Assembly (NCBI GenBank): GCA_021772565.1
Contig: JAJFLR010000097.1
Coordinates: forward strand, 1 to 64,000
Length of the DNA stretch: 64,000 nt
Source: Opitutales bacterium
GTDB lineage: Bacteria > Verrucomicrobiota > Verrucomicrobiia > Opitutales > JAJFLR01
Direction: 5' to 3'
A program made the position numbers and the translations under genes. The notes beneath the pieces were generated by a model, which saw only the letters and a program-made list of their open reading frames with translations, ran no database searches and was not told where the DNA came from. Shown piece after piece: positions 9,554-19,211 of this stretch (position 1 is the first letter of the stretch; every line of letters begins with the position of its first letter).

Positions 9554-9652
9554 ATCTTTATTTGTCATAAATGGCAATTTAATACCATTCTCTGGTGTCG
9601 GTACGCTATCCTTGAGTAGTTGGTGCATCTACAGAGGACCTGTAACAACCTC

Positions 9653-10258
9653 TTATTCATCAGGGTATAAATCCCTTTTTACCAACTCACCTTTTTCCAT
9701 CTCGACAATGGATTTAATTCTGCCGTTTGGGTACCAGGCTTTATTTATTCCATCTGGCTTACCATCGATAAAATGCATCTCTGTTGCCTTTTTCCCATTT
9801 TCGTGCCAACTGGTAAATGTTCCGGAGATTTCTCCCTCAATTATTTGAGCCTTTGACTTCATCTGTCCATCGGTATACCATCGAATACGCCCTCCATGAG
9901 AGATGCCTTTTACAAAATGTTCTTCGACTTCCTTTTGCCCATCCTCATACCAGCCCAGAGATAAACCATGCGCCCGACCCTCTTTAATGGCGATAAGCAC
10001 CTTCTGCTCACCACCCGGATAGTTTTCAACAAGATTGCCACTAAAAACCTCATCAGAGTCTTTTATAAATAAGGTACCATCCCTCAAATCGAGTTGCTCT
10101 CTGGTAAGTTCATTCGAAATTTCTACTGTAGCTTCAGTTTCAAATTCAGGTTGATAATGTTGCCAGTAATACCAAATACCAACAGTGGAAATTAGCATTA
10201 CAACAAGCAGCCACAGAAACAGGTTTTTAAATGGTTTTTTTAACTGCATTGTTAACAA
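9653..10258 (-). CDS. Membrane-anchored MORN-variant repeat protein
   Basis: This 201-residue protein has a signal anchor at about residues 13-29 (FLWLLVVMLISTVGIWYYW). After it come at least five repeats of about 22-24 residues with the core GxxxWYxDGQ or SWHENGKK (LGWYEDGQ, IRWYTDGQ, TSWHENGK, KAWYPNGR). This is the MORN-variant repeat seen in YwqK-like proteins. Such repeats form a beta meander and are thought to mediate binding; no enzymatic role is known. It stands alone between the hairpin at 9534 and the giant-protein cluster. Confidence 0.75.
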   Translation of the reverse strand: MLTMQLKKPFKNLFLWLLVVMLISTVGIWYYWQHYQPEFETEATVEISNELTREQLDLRDGTLFIKDSDEVFSGNLVENYPGGEQKVLIAIKEGRAHGLSLGWYEDGQKEVEEHFVKGISHGGRIRWYTDGQMKSKAQIIEGEISGTFTSWHENGKKATEMHFIDGKPDGINKAWYPNGRIKSIVEMEKGELVKRDLYPDE

Positions 10259-10350
10259 GTAGCTCTTTACCTCATCTTGCGACGGTGTCTGTGGGAATCA
10301 AAAAATCATCAGTCAAAGTAAACCCGGATTTTGCACTAGGTAAACTTAAC

Positions 10351-11190
10351 TCATTTGACATGCAGTTGGTAGAATTGGGGGCTTTTATCACTTTCATCAA
10401 TTGATTCAGGTAACACTACGTAAATATCCTCATTATTCACATTAGGAGCAAGGTACACAAAAAATGGGTTCGAGCCATCGGAACTGAGTGAAAAGCTCAC
10501 ATCTTTATAAGTGACAAGATCGTCTGATACTTTTAATGTATAAGTACGTCCCTCGATCGCAAGAAATTGCAAACGGGCAAAAATCCCTACTGTTTCTATT
10601 ATATCCAACCTGAAAGTCTCACTCTTCGTAAAGGCATAGGTGCCGGCGACATACTCCACATAATTGCTAACGCCATCGCCATCGATATCACCTTCAGGAC
10701 TAACATCGGCTAAAGTTTTAATTGCGTCATTTGGATTAAAATCAATCAAGTCTTTTTCCCATTGATCGGGTAGACCATCGCCATCGCTGTCGGCGCCCAG
10801 AGTCAGATCCAACCGTGTGCGGCCTCCCGGCTCGCCTATGGTATTATTTCCACCCATAACTTCGAGCGGCACAAAAACATCATTACCAATGTTCACGCGC
10901 ACCGTATAGGGCATAGTTGGACGCAATGCTGTTGGAACATAGAGAGTTTGGGTTATACCCGCATCCATAGGAATTTTAAGCGAATAGTTTATTTCAGGCC
11001 CAATTGAAGAACTTATTGGCCCTGTGACAATATCTTTAGAATTACTGCTCAATGTAATTGAAGCTGTAACAGTCAATGGAGTTCCTTTAGCATCACGTAC
11101 GATTCCAAATACCTCATGATGAGGTGCTGGCGGAAATGCCGAGGCTGTTACGGTGAATATAAATAAGACTATAAAGATTTGAATTTTCAT
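10351..11190 (-). CDS. Secreted protein with calcium-type DxDxDG repeats, last gene of giant-protein cluster
   Basis: This 279-residue protein has a signal peptide (TVTASAFPP, cut near residue 18). An N-terminal carboxypeptidase-regulatory-like beta sandwich (VFGIVRDAKGTPLTVTASI) comes first. Then two thrombospondin-3-like calcium loops, DSDGDGLPDQWE and DIDGDGVSNYVEY, sit at about 134-175, followed by a beta-rich C-terminal domain. The DGDGLPDxWE plus GVSNxxEY pair is typical of Verrucomicrobiota/Planctomycetes surface proteins. Its start codon abuts the stop codon of the 2665-residue gene with no gap, so the two are almost certainly co-translated and functionally linked. Confidence 0.75.
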   Translation of the reverse strand: MKIQIFIVLFIFTVTASAFPPAPHHEVFGIVRDAKGTPLTVTASITLSSNSKDIVTGPISSSIGPEINYSLKIPMDAGITQTLYVPTALRPTMPYTVRVNIGNDVFVPLEVMGGNNTIGEPGGRTRLDLTLGADSDGDGLPDQWEKDLIDFNPNDAIKTLADVSPEGDIDGDGVSNYVEYVAGTYAFTKSETFRLDIIETVGIFARLQFLAIEGRTYTLKVSDDLVTYKDVSFSLSSDGSNPFFVYLAPNVNNEDIYVVLPESIDESDKSPQFYQLHVK

Positions 11191-14100
11191 TTAATTTCCT
11201 GAGTATGAATAGGTTTCGAGGTAGAGTTCGATATCCTTCACCGATTCAATGAATATCTGCAAACCAACCTGCGGATTGCTCCTCAAGGTACTTCCCGGAA
11301 TGACAATTTTCCAGCGACTGTTCCAAACCGATCGACCAATGAGACGGCTGTTTGTAAATCCCGGTGCACTACTGAAAACAGTACCGCTTGGTACTGCTCG
11401 AAAAGCTTGATGTTTGCGAATAGCAAAGGCTTCCTCACTGAGTGAATCAGATGATAGAAATCCGGTATTTGTAGAAAAATCTGTATTGCCAATATTGAAT
11501 GGTAATGGAATAGCCTGGTCATCGACACTCCAGCTACGCACAGTCGATACATCTCCCAATGGTGGTGAGCGCATCGAATCAACTCCTGTCGGAATCAGAT
11601 AAATATGCGGCGTTGCACTGAGTGCATCTGGGTCCAGGAAGCCGAGATCCGGATCAGCGGGTGATGATGCACCAATTTCACTCAAGGTACCCCCAGTCGA
11701 TGTCGGCGAATCCATGCCGACATAACCCTTAAATGCGATACCGGATGATCGAATTTTTGTGGCAAATGTACTAGGACTGAATCCGTGGTCGCCACCTGCC
11801 AGAGGCTCACCAAAAAAGTTGAAACCCTGAGCAATTGTCGTTTGGAATGGAATGACCAACCCAGGCACCGGTAGTCCGTCCTGATCAGCAATTTGCATAC
11901 AGTAGCGGCGCACGTCAGGATCCTCAAGCACGTCACTCATACGGCTGGCTGCAAGTTTATCACTCCAATCCCCATCACCCGAAGCAGCCGGAATAATTCT
12001 GAAGTTTTCTCCACGTAATGAAAATTTAGTGCGATAACGATCCGGATTATTGAATCCGAGGCGTGTCTTTGCCACAGACCAGTCACCCTCCATTTGCGCC
12101 AGCACGCCAGAAAGCCCCGGGTCGCCCGTGTTTGAGGCAGTAAACTGAGGATTTCCACTTTTATCAACTACACCAAGTGCACGACTTTGAACAATACTGT
12201 CAAAAAATGAAGCGGCTGCGCTACTGCCTGAAGTATGTAAAAGTCCCGTTTCATAATCATAGGCGCGTGCTGCAAGGAAAGTGTAACGCGCTGCAAGATT
12301 GAAAAGCACACTGTATTTCTCAAGCGACTCATCACGAAATACGCGAAAAGCTAGGTCACGAGTTCGATAGCCCTGAACGATAGCAGCCGCACGCTTGTTA
12401 AAGGTTTCACGTGCAGCCTGAACGGCAAACCCCCGTGCTTTAATTTCTTGAAAATTACGCTGCGCCTGATCGTAAACACGCAATGCCTGATCCACGGCTG
12501 TTCGTAGTCCTCGAAAATCTGATAGCGCATCGTGTAAATCTTGAATAAGTTGTTTGCTCTGAGCATCCCAAAATGCTTCTTCCAGTTGTACTTCCAATAG
12601 TCGTTCTGCATCGACAATATTACTATCAATTTTCTCCAAGTCTGCTTCACTTGCAGATGAAGCTGCCAGTAAAGCCGTTTTAATCCCAACACCTATTAAC
12701 TTGGCTGCTCCACGACCTGGAGAAGTAGCGTCATTTGAAAATCCCAGAGTTGTGGGAAAAAATTCCGCAGCACCATCAGAAGCATCAATAGCAATTTCTG
12801 CTGCTATATCTGACGTGCGCTTAACTATAGAAAGCGCCAACTTTGAGTTTTCTATTTCTTTGATTTTATCATGAGCTGCTGACGTTAGTGACACTGCTTT
12901 TGTTCGTGCGGTTACCTCTGCATCATAGAGGTCAATTAAAGCGTTCATGTCATCTTTGAGATTTTCATAGTTGTCCATCGCCTGCCTGAGTCGTTGTCTC
13001 GCAGACAGAAGATCAGAAATTACACTCTGCATTTGTCCAGGATGGGCGCGTCGGCCAGTCCACGTTGCAGGTTTCACGACATCACCCTTGGCGTTGATAG
13101 TGAACATAACAGATTCTCCCAAGTTCAGTGTAGAGGAATTTGCATCAGCAAACTCTGGATCCAGAAATAATTCATACTCTCTGGATTCAAGAGTGGGATC
13201 AAAGAACAACTCCGGAGTCTCAACATAAGCAAAGTGCAGTAAATCAGGTCCAGTATAGCCCTGAGAATAGGTCTTGCCCGGACCTATATCATCGGGATAA
13301 GGCGTACCGTAGATCCCTATTAATTTGTTTTCAAAAGCGGTCAACTGAGATTCAATAGCAGCTCTATTTTCTGCAATACTGTTGTCCTGTTGCCGCAGAA
13401 ATTCGGTTGAACTTTTTGCATTGTTAAACGCAAAAACCGCATTTTTAAGAGCACCTACCGCTCTATCATAAACCTGTTCATAGTGCGTCTTGCCCGCATC
13501 GATTTCATTGGGTGAAATATCGAAACTGACCGCCCCTTTTGCAAGGCCTAACGGATTCAGTCGGGCGTCTGCATTATCAAGCGTAATCTGTATCAACTTG
13601 GCATCACCAACTACTTCGTCAAGTTCAGGTACTGTCGTTCGATCAACTTTTTCAATGCCTTCATTAACATTGTCTTCCTCAGGCAAAATTGAGTTGGCAG
13701 TCACCCAGTGGAAATAAGCTCCCTGGCCGGATCGACTAGCCCATTCATCTGTGCCCCACCTGCGTGAAGTACCCGTTCTATCATTTGTCTGTCCATCACG
13801 TAAATGGGTCCAGCCAGCATTTTCATTCGCTGTAAATTGCTGTCTGTAGGTTAAATCGAGAACCTGATTCGCAGTTCGAGTAAGTGCTGCAGCTGCAGAG
13901 GCAAACTTACGCTCATCCTGATAATCAATTGATACCGGTTGTCCCAAGACAGAGACCGCTTCAACACGGGGTGTCCATGAAAAATGGTCGTTGCTTAACA
14001 AAGTGTAATAAACCTTCAATGCAGTGAGATAGTGACCATAGGCATCGCCATGCCCCTGAGGAAACTGTACCGTAGCATCAACAGCATCCGCTGCACCATC

Positions 14101-17100
14101 AACGTTGAGATCCTGTATATTATAGTTCAGCGAATAGATCGGTTCTCCTGAATTAATTCCACCGGTAAAATTCCAGACAAGACGATTGTAGACAGGTGAT
14201 ACCACAACACCCGGCTGTAGATTATCATCTCGTCCGCGCAGTAGTGCTAGTTCTTCATCGAGAACCGTGGCAAGTTGCCCTTTAAAAGCAAATAAGGCTG
14301 TATTAAATTCACCAAAGTCACCTCCCTCGGTGTCAAAGGCAATCGTTGGGTTGGATGCATCGGCAAATGCCTCATTACCCAGTAATTGGTAGAGGTCATT
14401 TAAATATCCGGCAGCGAGCAGCAGTGCGTCGTTGGCAGCCGGTACATTGAGTGGTGGGTTTCCACTGATGCTGAGGCTCTTACCTCTTCGTAAAACTGTT
14501 TCATAAATTTCTATCAGTCCAAAGTCGTCAATATTTTGGAGATTAAGTGCGATATCACCCTCCCAGCGAGGCCCTGCTTGAGTGAGCAGAGAAACATCAG
14601 TATTAACATTATTGTTGAACAAATCTGTTACACGCTGTTCAAATGGATTGATACCACCCAATACACGTTTGATCCAGCCCGGTGCCAATTGGGCAGGCAA
14701 CCAACTCGACCAATTGCCAGCAGTGATAGCATTACCGCTGGTAGCAAATGCGGCGGCCGTTCCGGCTTTGGCTCGATAACGCATTGTGAAATAATTATCA
14801 GTCAATGTTTCTATAGTGGCACCTTCAATTGTATGAGTCGACTTGGCCACAACACCATCGCCACTCTTGGCACCATCAGTGAGATCTTGCCAGCCTGAGA
14901 GGTCGACTGTTTCAATGCGGCCTTCCAGACGTAGATTAATTGTCGACTGGGAATTTACATCGGATAGTGTATAAAGTTCAACAGTAACCGTATTGTCACC
15001 GGCGACAATTGCCTCAGGCATAATTCTAAAAACACGCTCTAAAGAATTTATATCACCGGGAGGTGTGGTAGCGACACTGTTTTCACGATTGGGAACATTC
15101 CAGACAGCTGCTTCTGTTCCATTAACATAAACAATAAGACCGTCATTATTTTCCAGGTCGATACTTAAAAATGCCTCAAATGGTAAAGGCAAAGCTTGTA
15201 TAAATTCACGGCGAAGAACTGCATAGGGAATAGAAACTCCATTTTCTTCATTTCCAGCTCCATCATTAATGGTGATCTGCTGAGCGGGTAAATTGACCGT
15301 TTGCCATCCTTCTCCTGAATCATCAAAATCAACCGCCCTGAATTGAGCAATAATGGTATCTGCAGGGTTATTGAAGAGTTGCCACGAACCATTTCCAACA
15401 ATCGGTTGTGTCAATGCTGCAAAAGTGTAAATAACTGGCGGAAATCCCGCTACCGGTTGTGCTTTCAACCAGGCAAATTCAAAATCAGCCGGATCACCGG
15501 CATAATCTCCTGAATGTCGTAAATTCAGTTTCTCATCCAACGGATTTGCTGATTGAACAATTTTTAATTCACCACGGTAAAGCGGTGCATCCACTTTGAA
15601 TACGTGCAATGATACAGGCTCTGCAGGGGGAGTGAAGGCTGCACCATCTCCACTTGCTAATACAACATAACCGGTCCCTCCTCCAATAGCAGTCACGGCA
15701 TAAGAATCGACTGCGGTATTTTCACTATTTACTTCAGCTAATTGTGTTGGACCAGCTTGAGTATTAAGTGCCGGATTTACAACAAACACACCTTTGCGTT
15801 TTGGATCTTCAATAAAAGTTTCCAGTGTTGTTGATAGTCCATCTATTGCAGTATGCCATTGACTTTCCAATGAACCCCCTACTGCTACGAGTGCCTTACT
15901 ATCAGTGACATCCTTTGCACTCATCACATTGAGCAGAAAGTAGTCTTCACCAAATGGAGCATCGATAAATTCACCAATGAAGACAAGGCTACCGAGTGGT
16001 CCGATATTGGGATCAAAAAAGAGTCGCTGACTAAGGTGCGGTGGCAGGTTGGGGAAATATGTTTTGCCGAGAAAATCACTGGTCACCAATGAATCCGGTA
16101 ATTTATCCAAACCACTTTCAGAAAGTGCAAAAGTCTTTTTCCTTGTAGGATCGAAGAGTCGCAAACTCGGTGTTTTTTCATCCACGTCACCCCCAATTGA
16201 TTGTTGATAGAGCACACGCATGCTGGTTTGGCCACGCACAGCTGGCAGTCCACGTTTTGGTAGAGCCAGACTTTCAGAAATATTTAATATTGGTGGAGAA
16301 CTCGGCCAAATTGGCGTAAATACCACATCAGCGGGAATGCCTGTTATCGGATCTCCATTAAATCCACCTGCTGCATTCATTCCATTGGTAAAGGGTCTTA
16401 AATAAGGTACAATTGTGCCAACGTCCGGTTTTGTAAGTCCCGGAAAATCAAACTCTGCTTGCGTCTTGTAAAAATAGTGCATGACGAAGCTTTTTGCCTG
16501 ATCGGTAACTGTACCGACATTGACTCCATCTGCATGGGGGCCACGATAAATCCATGTAGATCCTTTACGGTCCACGTAGGTGAACCTGTCATAATGTTCA
16601 ATACCTTCAGAATTTGGGGCAAAATTTGCCGGCACGTCAGTCGGTGCACCGACTTCTCTGTTCCTTACAATATTATTCTCGTCCACCGGCAACTGAATGA
16701 GAGGCAGCGGTAAAGGTGCCTGTAATATCGCGCCAACAGTGCCTTCATAGTCGAAGGTATGTGCGGTATTTTCACGAACGACACGACGGATGACCATTGC
16801 CGGTAAATCATCTTCTGCAGTATAGTCCACCAACACATAGGGCTGAGACGATGTTGGGATATTTAAATCATCACGAAGCACATAGGCGACACCGCCGCTC
16901 ATAAGCGCATGTTCTTCATTTGGATTATAACCGGGTAGTTGAGGATCTGCCTGTCGATAAATGGATCCGGTAGCGGCAATACCTAATTCTCCTGACCCAT
17001 CATTGCGGGCAAGAATAATTTCATCATTGAGATTTCCATCATCTGGATCGGTTACCGGCCATTGCAACTTGTATCTAATAACGAATCTCGGCCAGTGATT

Positions 17101-19188
17101 TACTGAAAAAGTGGACGATATAGGCTGGTTCATGGCATACCACCAAATAACAAGTTCATCGTTACCGGGAAGTGCATTGACTGGTATAATTACGCCGTTG
17201 CCTGCCTGTTCAAACCCATGGGTAAAAGGATCAAAGTAAGCTCCCGGATTATAGGCGTTACCGAACTCCTCACGAATATGGCCGACCATAACGGACGAAT
17301 TGGAAGGTGCATTAACACGTGTTCCAACGAGTGCAGTAAAGGGATTGTTCTCAAAAGAGACCCGAGCAGTTTCACTAATTGCTCCACCCTGCGTCTTCGT
17401 CACAATACCCGTAACAAGATTGATAGTGTAATCTGTGGTTATTGCATAGGAAGCTCCTGTGTCCGGATCAGCAAGCGATACATTGCTGATATTTGTGTAG
17501 CCGGTGCTGAATTGATCGTTTTCATCAAAAGTTCCCAATACAATCTGTGAGCCATCGAAGCTGCCGATTTCGGATTGGAGGATAGAGAAGACCCGCTCAA
17601 ACCAGATTTCCTCATCGATCGTGTAGCGAATCAGTGCACGTCCTGTTGGGTCGGATGGACTGACAACCGTATAAAAAACATTTTGCGGGGTCAGTTTAGC
17701 GTGAGTTCTGGTAGGATCATCCTGATAGGCGATTACCGGATTATCCACAGAGTTAAGCTGTACGCCTGTTGCAATGGATGCATCACTACCCTCCGGTCGC
17801 GCATAGATCGAGTAAAATTCGCTCAACTCTTCAATGGTTGGAGTCGGCATAGTGGCCGCACGATACTCCTCCGGCCACTTGAAAATGTAGCCCACATATT
17901 CCTTAGGCCAAAATAGCTGTGCCACTCCCTCTTCCGTCCAGTATATAAGCACCTCATTACTCTGCTGCTCAGGCAGTGGCCCGTCGCCATCCAGATCAAA
18001 TGGGGAAGTTTCTCTAATAGCGTAAAGTGTGCGCTTTGTTCCACCCAGTGACAGATGCTCAAACAGATAAGGATCGCTTTGATCGCTAAGATTTTTGATC
18101 ACTACAGCTTTCAAACTTTCATCGTTATCTGTAGGCGATACTTTCTCACCAATGGAAACTTTAAGTTCCTCCGGCCGGGTCTCCTGAATGACATCAACAA
18201 TTTCAAAACCCAAATGATCGCGGTAAATTCGGTCTGGCTCACGTAAATCACCGAGAAATTCTACAAAGACACGACCTTCTATATTATAAGCGTGAATTGA
18301 GTTGTCCAAACTGTCGAACCAGAGAGTGCGTACTTCAGGAGGTAAGTTCAGTCCCGGGTTTTGCGGATCGTACGGATTTTCAGGATCAAAATCAAATGTA
18401 TTAGATTCCGCAACTTCTTTAAGGAATAAGCTATTGTAAGCAATGTTTACATCGCCCACACGTGACTCCGGAACTTGCACGGGCGGCCCGTTAAAATCAC
18501 GTTCAGTCCAATAGATAGTTTTCGTCTGCTTTACCGGAGAGCCGGAAACATTGTAGGTCTGGGTAAAGCTGTTACCAGTTACCCGCTCCTTCCAGTCAAT
18601 TGTGATGACACCCGGTTCCGTAGCAAAGACTCTCTCTGCGTGTGGACTCCAATAAAATCTGCCTGTTGAAGAATTAGCGGGTTCCTTGAAATAAAATTCG
18701 GCCTCAGCAAATACTTTTGGGTCGAGGACGCTGCCATCCGGTTTACGATTTGGTCTTAGGATTTCTGATCCCATTGAAAATGAGACCAGTTGCACAACCA
18801 TAGTGCGACTCATTTTAACACCGACAAGCTGGATAGTTTGGTTAGTCAGTTTGGTTTCTCCATCCAAATCAAGAGGTGTAAAGGAAGGGCTTAATATTGT
18901 CCCCGGTGTTCCGGCTACTTCACTAGTGCTGCCGGCAACAATTGTGCCATCAATTTTTATCCGTGTCGCTTGCCAGCCGCCAAATACCGTACCGCTTTCA
19001 AATTGATTGCCGGTACGAGCTGTTGGTCCTGGTGGCTCGGGGTCAGGAGGTACTCCAGCCTCGCTGAAGACATTGCGTACACTGTTCTCAATTTGAGGAA
19101 GTTGTGCAGAAAGATTGCCTGCAAGTGCCAGCATACCGGTTAAAATGAGGACTTTAGGCTTTAGTTTCATAGATGCAGAGTATTTCAA
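11191..19188 (-). CDS. Giant secreted protein (2665 aa) with long helical C-terminal part
   Basis: The protein has a signal peptide (GMLALAGNLSAQ, cut near residue 28). The first roughly 1500 residues are beta-rich, with no family I can name. A long alpha-helical part lies at about 1880-2330, with coiled-coil stretches such as RQRLRQAMDNYENLKDDM (near 2070) and a run near 2295 (LFNLAARYTFLAARAYDYE). It is followed by a beta-rich C-terminus ending WKIVIPGSTL...DIELYLETYSYSGN. The order helical shaft, an AARAY-type helix, then a WxLxIP...DIxLxLxxYSYSG end recalls the C-terminal region of Tc-toxin A subunits. That is a weak resemblance by eye, and TcA proteins normally lack a signal peptide. It lies between an S74-domain gene (23 bases upstream) and the 279-residue gene (no gap). 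Base composition here is visibly richer in G+C than in the flanking genes. Confidence 0.8.
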   Translation of the reverse strand: MKYSASMKLKPKVLILTGMLALAGNLSAQLPQIENSVRNVFSEAGVPPDPEPPGPTARTGNQFESGTVFGGWQATRIKIDGTIVAGSTSEVAGTPGTILSPSFTPLDLDGETKLTNQTIQLVGVKMSRTMVVQLVSFSMGSEILRPNRKPDGSVLDPKVFAEAEFYFKEPANSSTGRFYWSPHAERVFATEPGVITIDWKERVTGNSFTQTYNVSGSPVKQTKTIYWTERDFNGPPVQVPESRVGDVNIAYNSLFLKEVAESNTFDFDPENPYDPQNPGLNLPPEVRTLWFDSLDNSIHAYNIEGRVFVEFLGDLREPDRIYRDHLGFEIVDVIQETRPEELKVSIGEKVSPTDNDESLKAVVIKNLSDQSDPYLFEHLSLGGTKRTLYAIRETSPFDLDGDGPLPEQQSNEVLIYWTEEGVAQLFWPKEYVGYIFKWPEEYRAATMPTPTIEELSEFYSIYARPEGSDASIATGVQLNSVDNPVIAYQDDPTRTHAKLTPQNVFYTVVSPSDPTGRALIRYTIDEEIWFERVFSILQSEIGSFDGSQIVLGTFDENDQFSTGYTNISNVSLADPDTGASYAITTDYTINLVTGIVTKTQGGAISETARVSFENNPFTALVGTRVNAPSNSSVMVGHIREEFGNAYNPGAYFDPFTHGFEQAGNGVIIPVNALPGNDELVIWWYAMNQPISSTFSVNHWPRFVIRYKLQWPVTDPDDGNLNDEIILARNDGSGELGIAATGSIYRQADPQLPGYNPNEEHALMSGGVAYVLRDDLNIPTSSQPYVLVDYTAEDDLPAMVIRRVVRENTAHTFDYEGTVGAILQAPLPLPLIQLPVDENNIVRNREVGAPTDVPANFAPNSEGIEHYDRFTYVDRKGSTWIYRGPHADGVNVGTVTDQAKSFVMHYFYKTQAEFDFPGLTKPDVGTIVPYLRPFTNGMNAAGGFNGDPITGIPADVVFTPIWPSSPPILNISESLALPKRGLPAVRGQTSMRVLYQQSIGGDVDEKTPSLRLFDPTRKKTFALSESGLDKLPDSLVTSDFLGKTYFPNLPPHLSQRLFFDPNIGPLGSLVFIGEFIDAPFGEDYFLLNVMSAKDVTDSKALVAVGGSLESQWHTAIDGLSTTLETFIEDPKRKGVFVVNPALNTQAGPTQLAEVNSENTAVDSYAVTAIGGGTGYVVLASGDGAAFTPPAEPVSLHVFKVDAPLYRGELKIVQSANPLDEKLNLRHSGDYAGDPADFEFAWLKAQPVAGFPPVIYTFAALTQPIVGNGSWQLFNNPADTIIAQFRAVDFDDSGEGWQTVNLPAQQITINDGAGNEENGVSIPYAVLRREFIQALPLPFEAFLSIDLENNDGLIVYVNGTEAAVWNVPNRENSVATTPPGDINSLERVFRIMPEAIVAGDNTVTVELYTLSDVNSQSTINLRLEGRIETVDLSGWQDLTDGAKSGDGVVAKSTHTIEGATIETLTDNYFTMRYRAKAGTAAAFATSGNAITAGNWSSWLPAQLAPGWIKRVLGGINPFEQRVTDLFNNNVNTDVSLLTQAGPRWEGDIALNLQNIDDFGLIEIYETVLRRGKSLSISGNPPLNVPAANDALLLAAGYLNDLYQLLGNEAFADASNPTIAFDTEGGDFGEFNTALFAFKGQLATVLDEELALLRGRDDNLQPGVVVSPVYNRLVWNFTGGINSGEPIYSLNYNIQDLNVDGAADAVDATVQFPQGHGDAYGHYLTALKVYYTLLSNDHFSWTPRVEAVSVLGQPVSIDYQDERKFASAAAALTRTANQVLDLTYRQQFTANENAGWTHLRDGQTNDRTGTSRRWGTDEWASRSGQGAYFHWVTANSILPEEDNVNEGIEKVDRTTVPELDEVVGDAKLIQITLDNADARLNPLGLAKGAVSFDISPNEIDAGKTHYEQVYDRAVGALKNAVFAFNNAKSSTEFLRQQDNSIAENRAAIESQLTAFENKLIGIYGTPYPDDIGPGKTYSQGYTGPDLLHFAYVETPELFFDPTLESREYELFLDPEFADANSSTLNLGESVMFTINAKGDVVKPATWTGRRAHPGQMQSVISDLLSARQRLRQAMDNYENLKDDMNALIDLYDAEVTARTKAVSLTSAAHDKIKEIENSKLALSIVKRTSDIAAEIAIDASDGAAEFFPTTLGFSNDATSPGRGAAKLIGVGIKTALLAASSASEADLEKIDSNIVDAERLLEVQLEEAFWDAQSKQLIQDLHDALSDFRGLRTAVDQALRVYDQAQRNFQEIKARGFAVQAARETFNKRAAAIVQGYRTRDLAFRVFRDESLEKYSVLFNLAARYTFLAARAYDYETGLLHTSGSSAAASFFDSIVQSRALGVVDKSGNPQFTASNTGDPGLSGVLAQMEGDWSVAKTRLGFNNPDRYRTKFSLRGENFRIIPAASGDGDWSDKLAASRMSDVLEDPDVRRYCMQIADQDGLPVPGLVIPFQTTIAQGFNFFGEPLAGGDHGFSPSTFATKIRSSGIAFKGYVGMDSPTSTGGTLSEIGASSPADPDLGFLDPDALSATPHIYLIPTGVDSMRSPPLGDVSTVRSWSVDDQAIPLPFNIGNTDFSTNTGFLSSDSLSEEAFAIRKHQAFRAVPSGTVFSSAPGFTNSRLIGRSVWNSRWKIVIPGSTLRSNPQVGLQIFIESVKDIELYLETYSYSGN

Positions 19189-19211
19189 GTAGAGATTAAT
19201 AGTAGCCTTTT

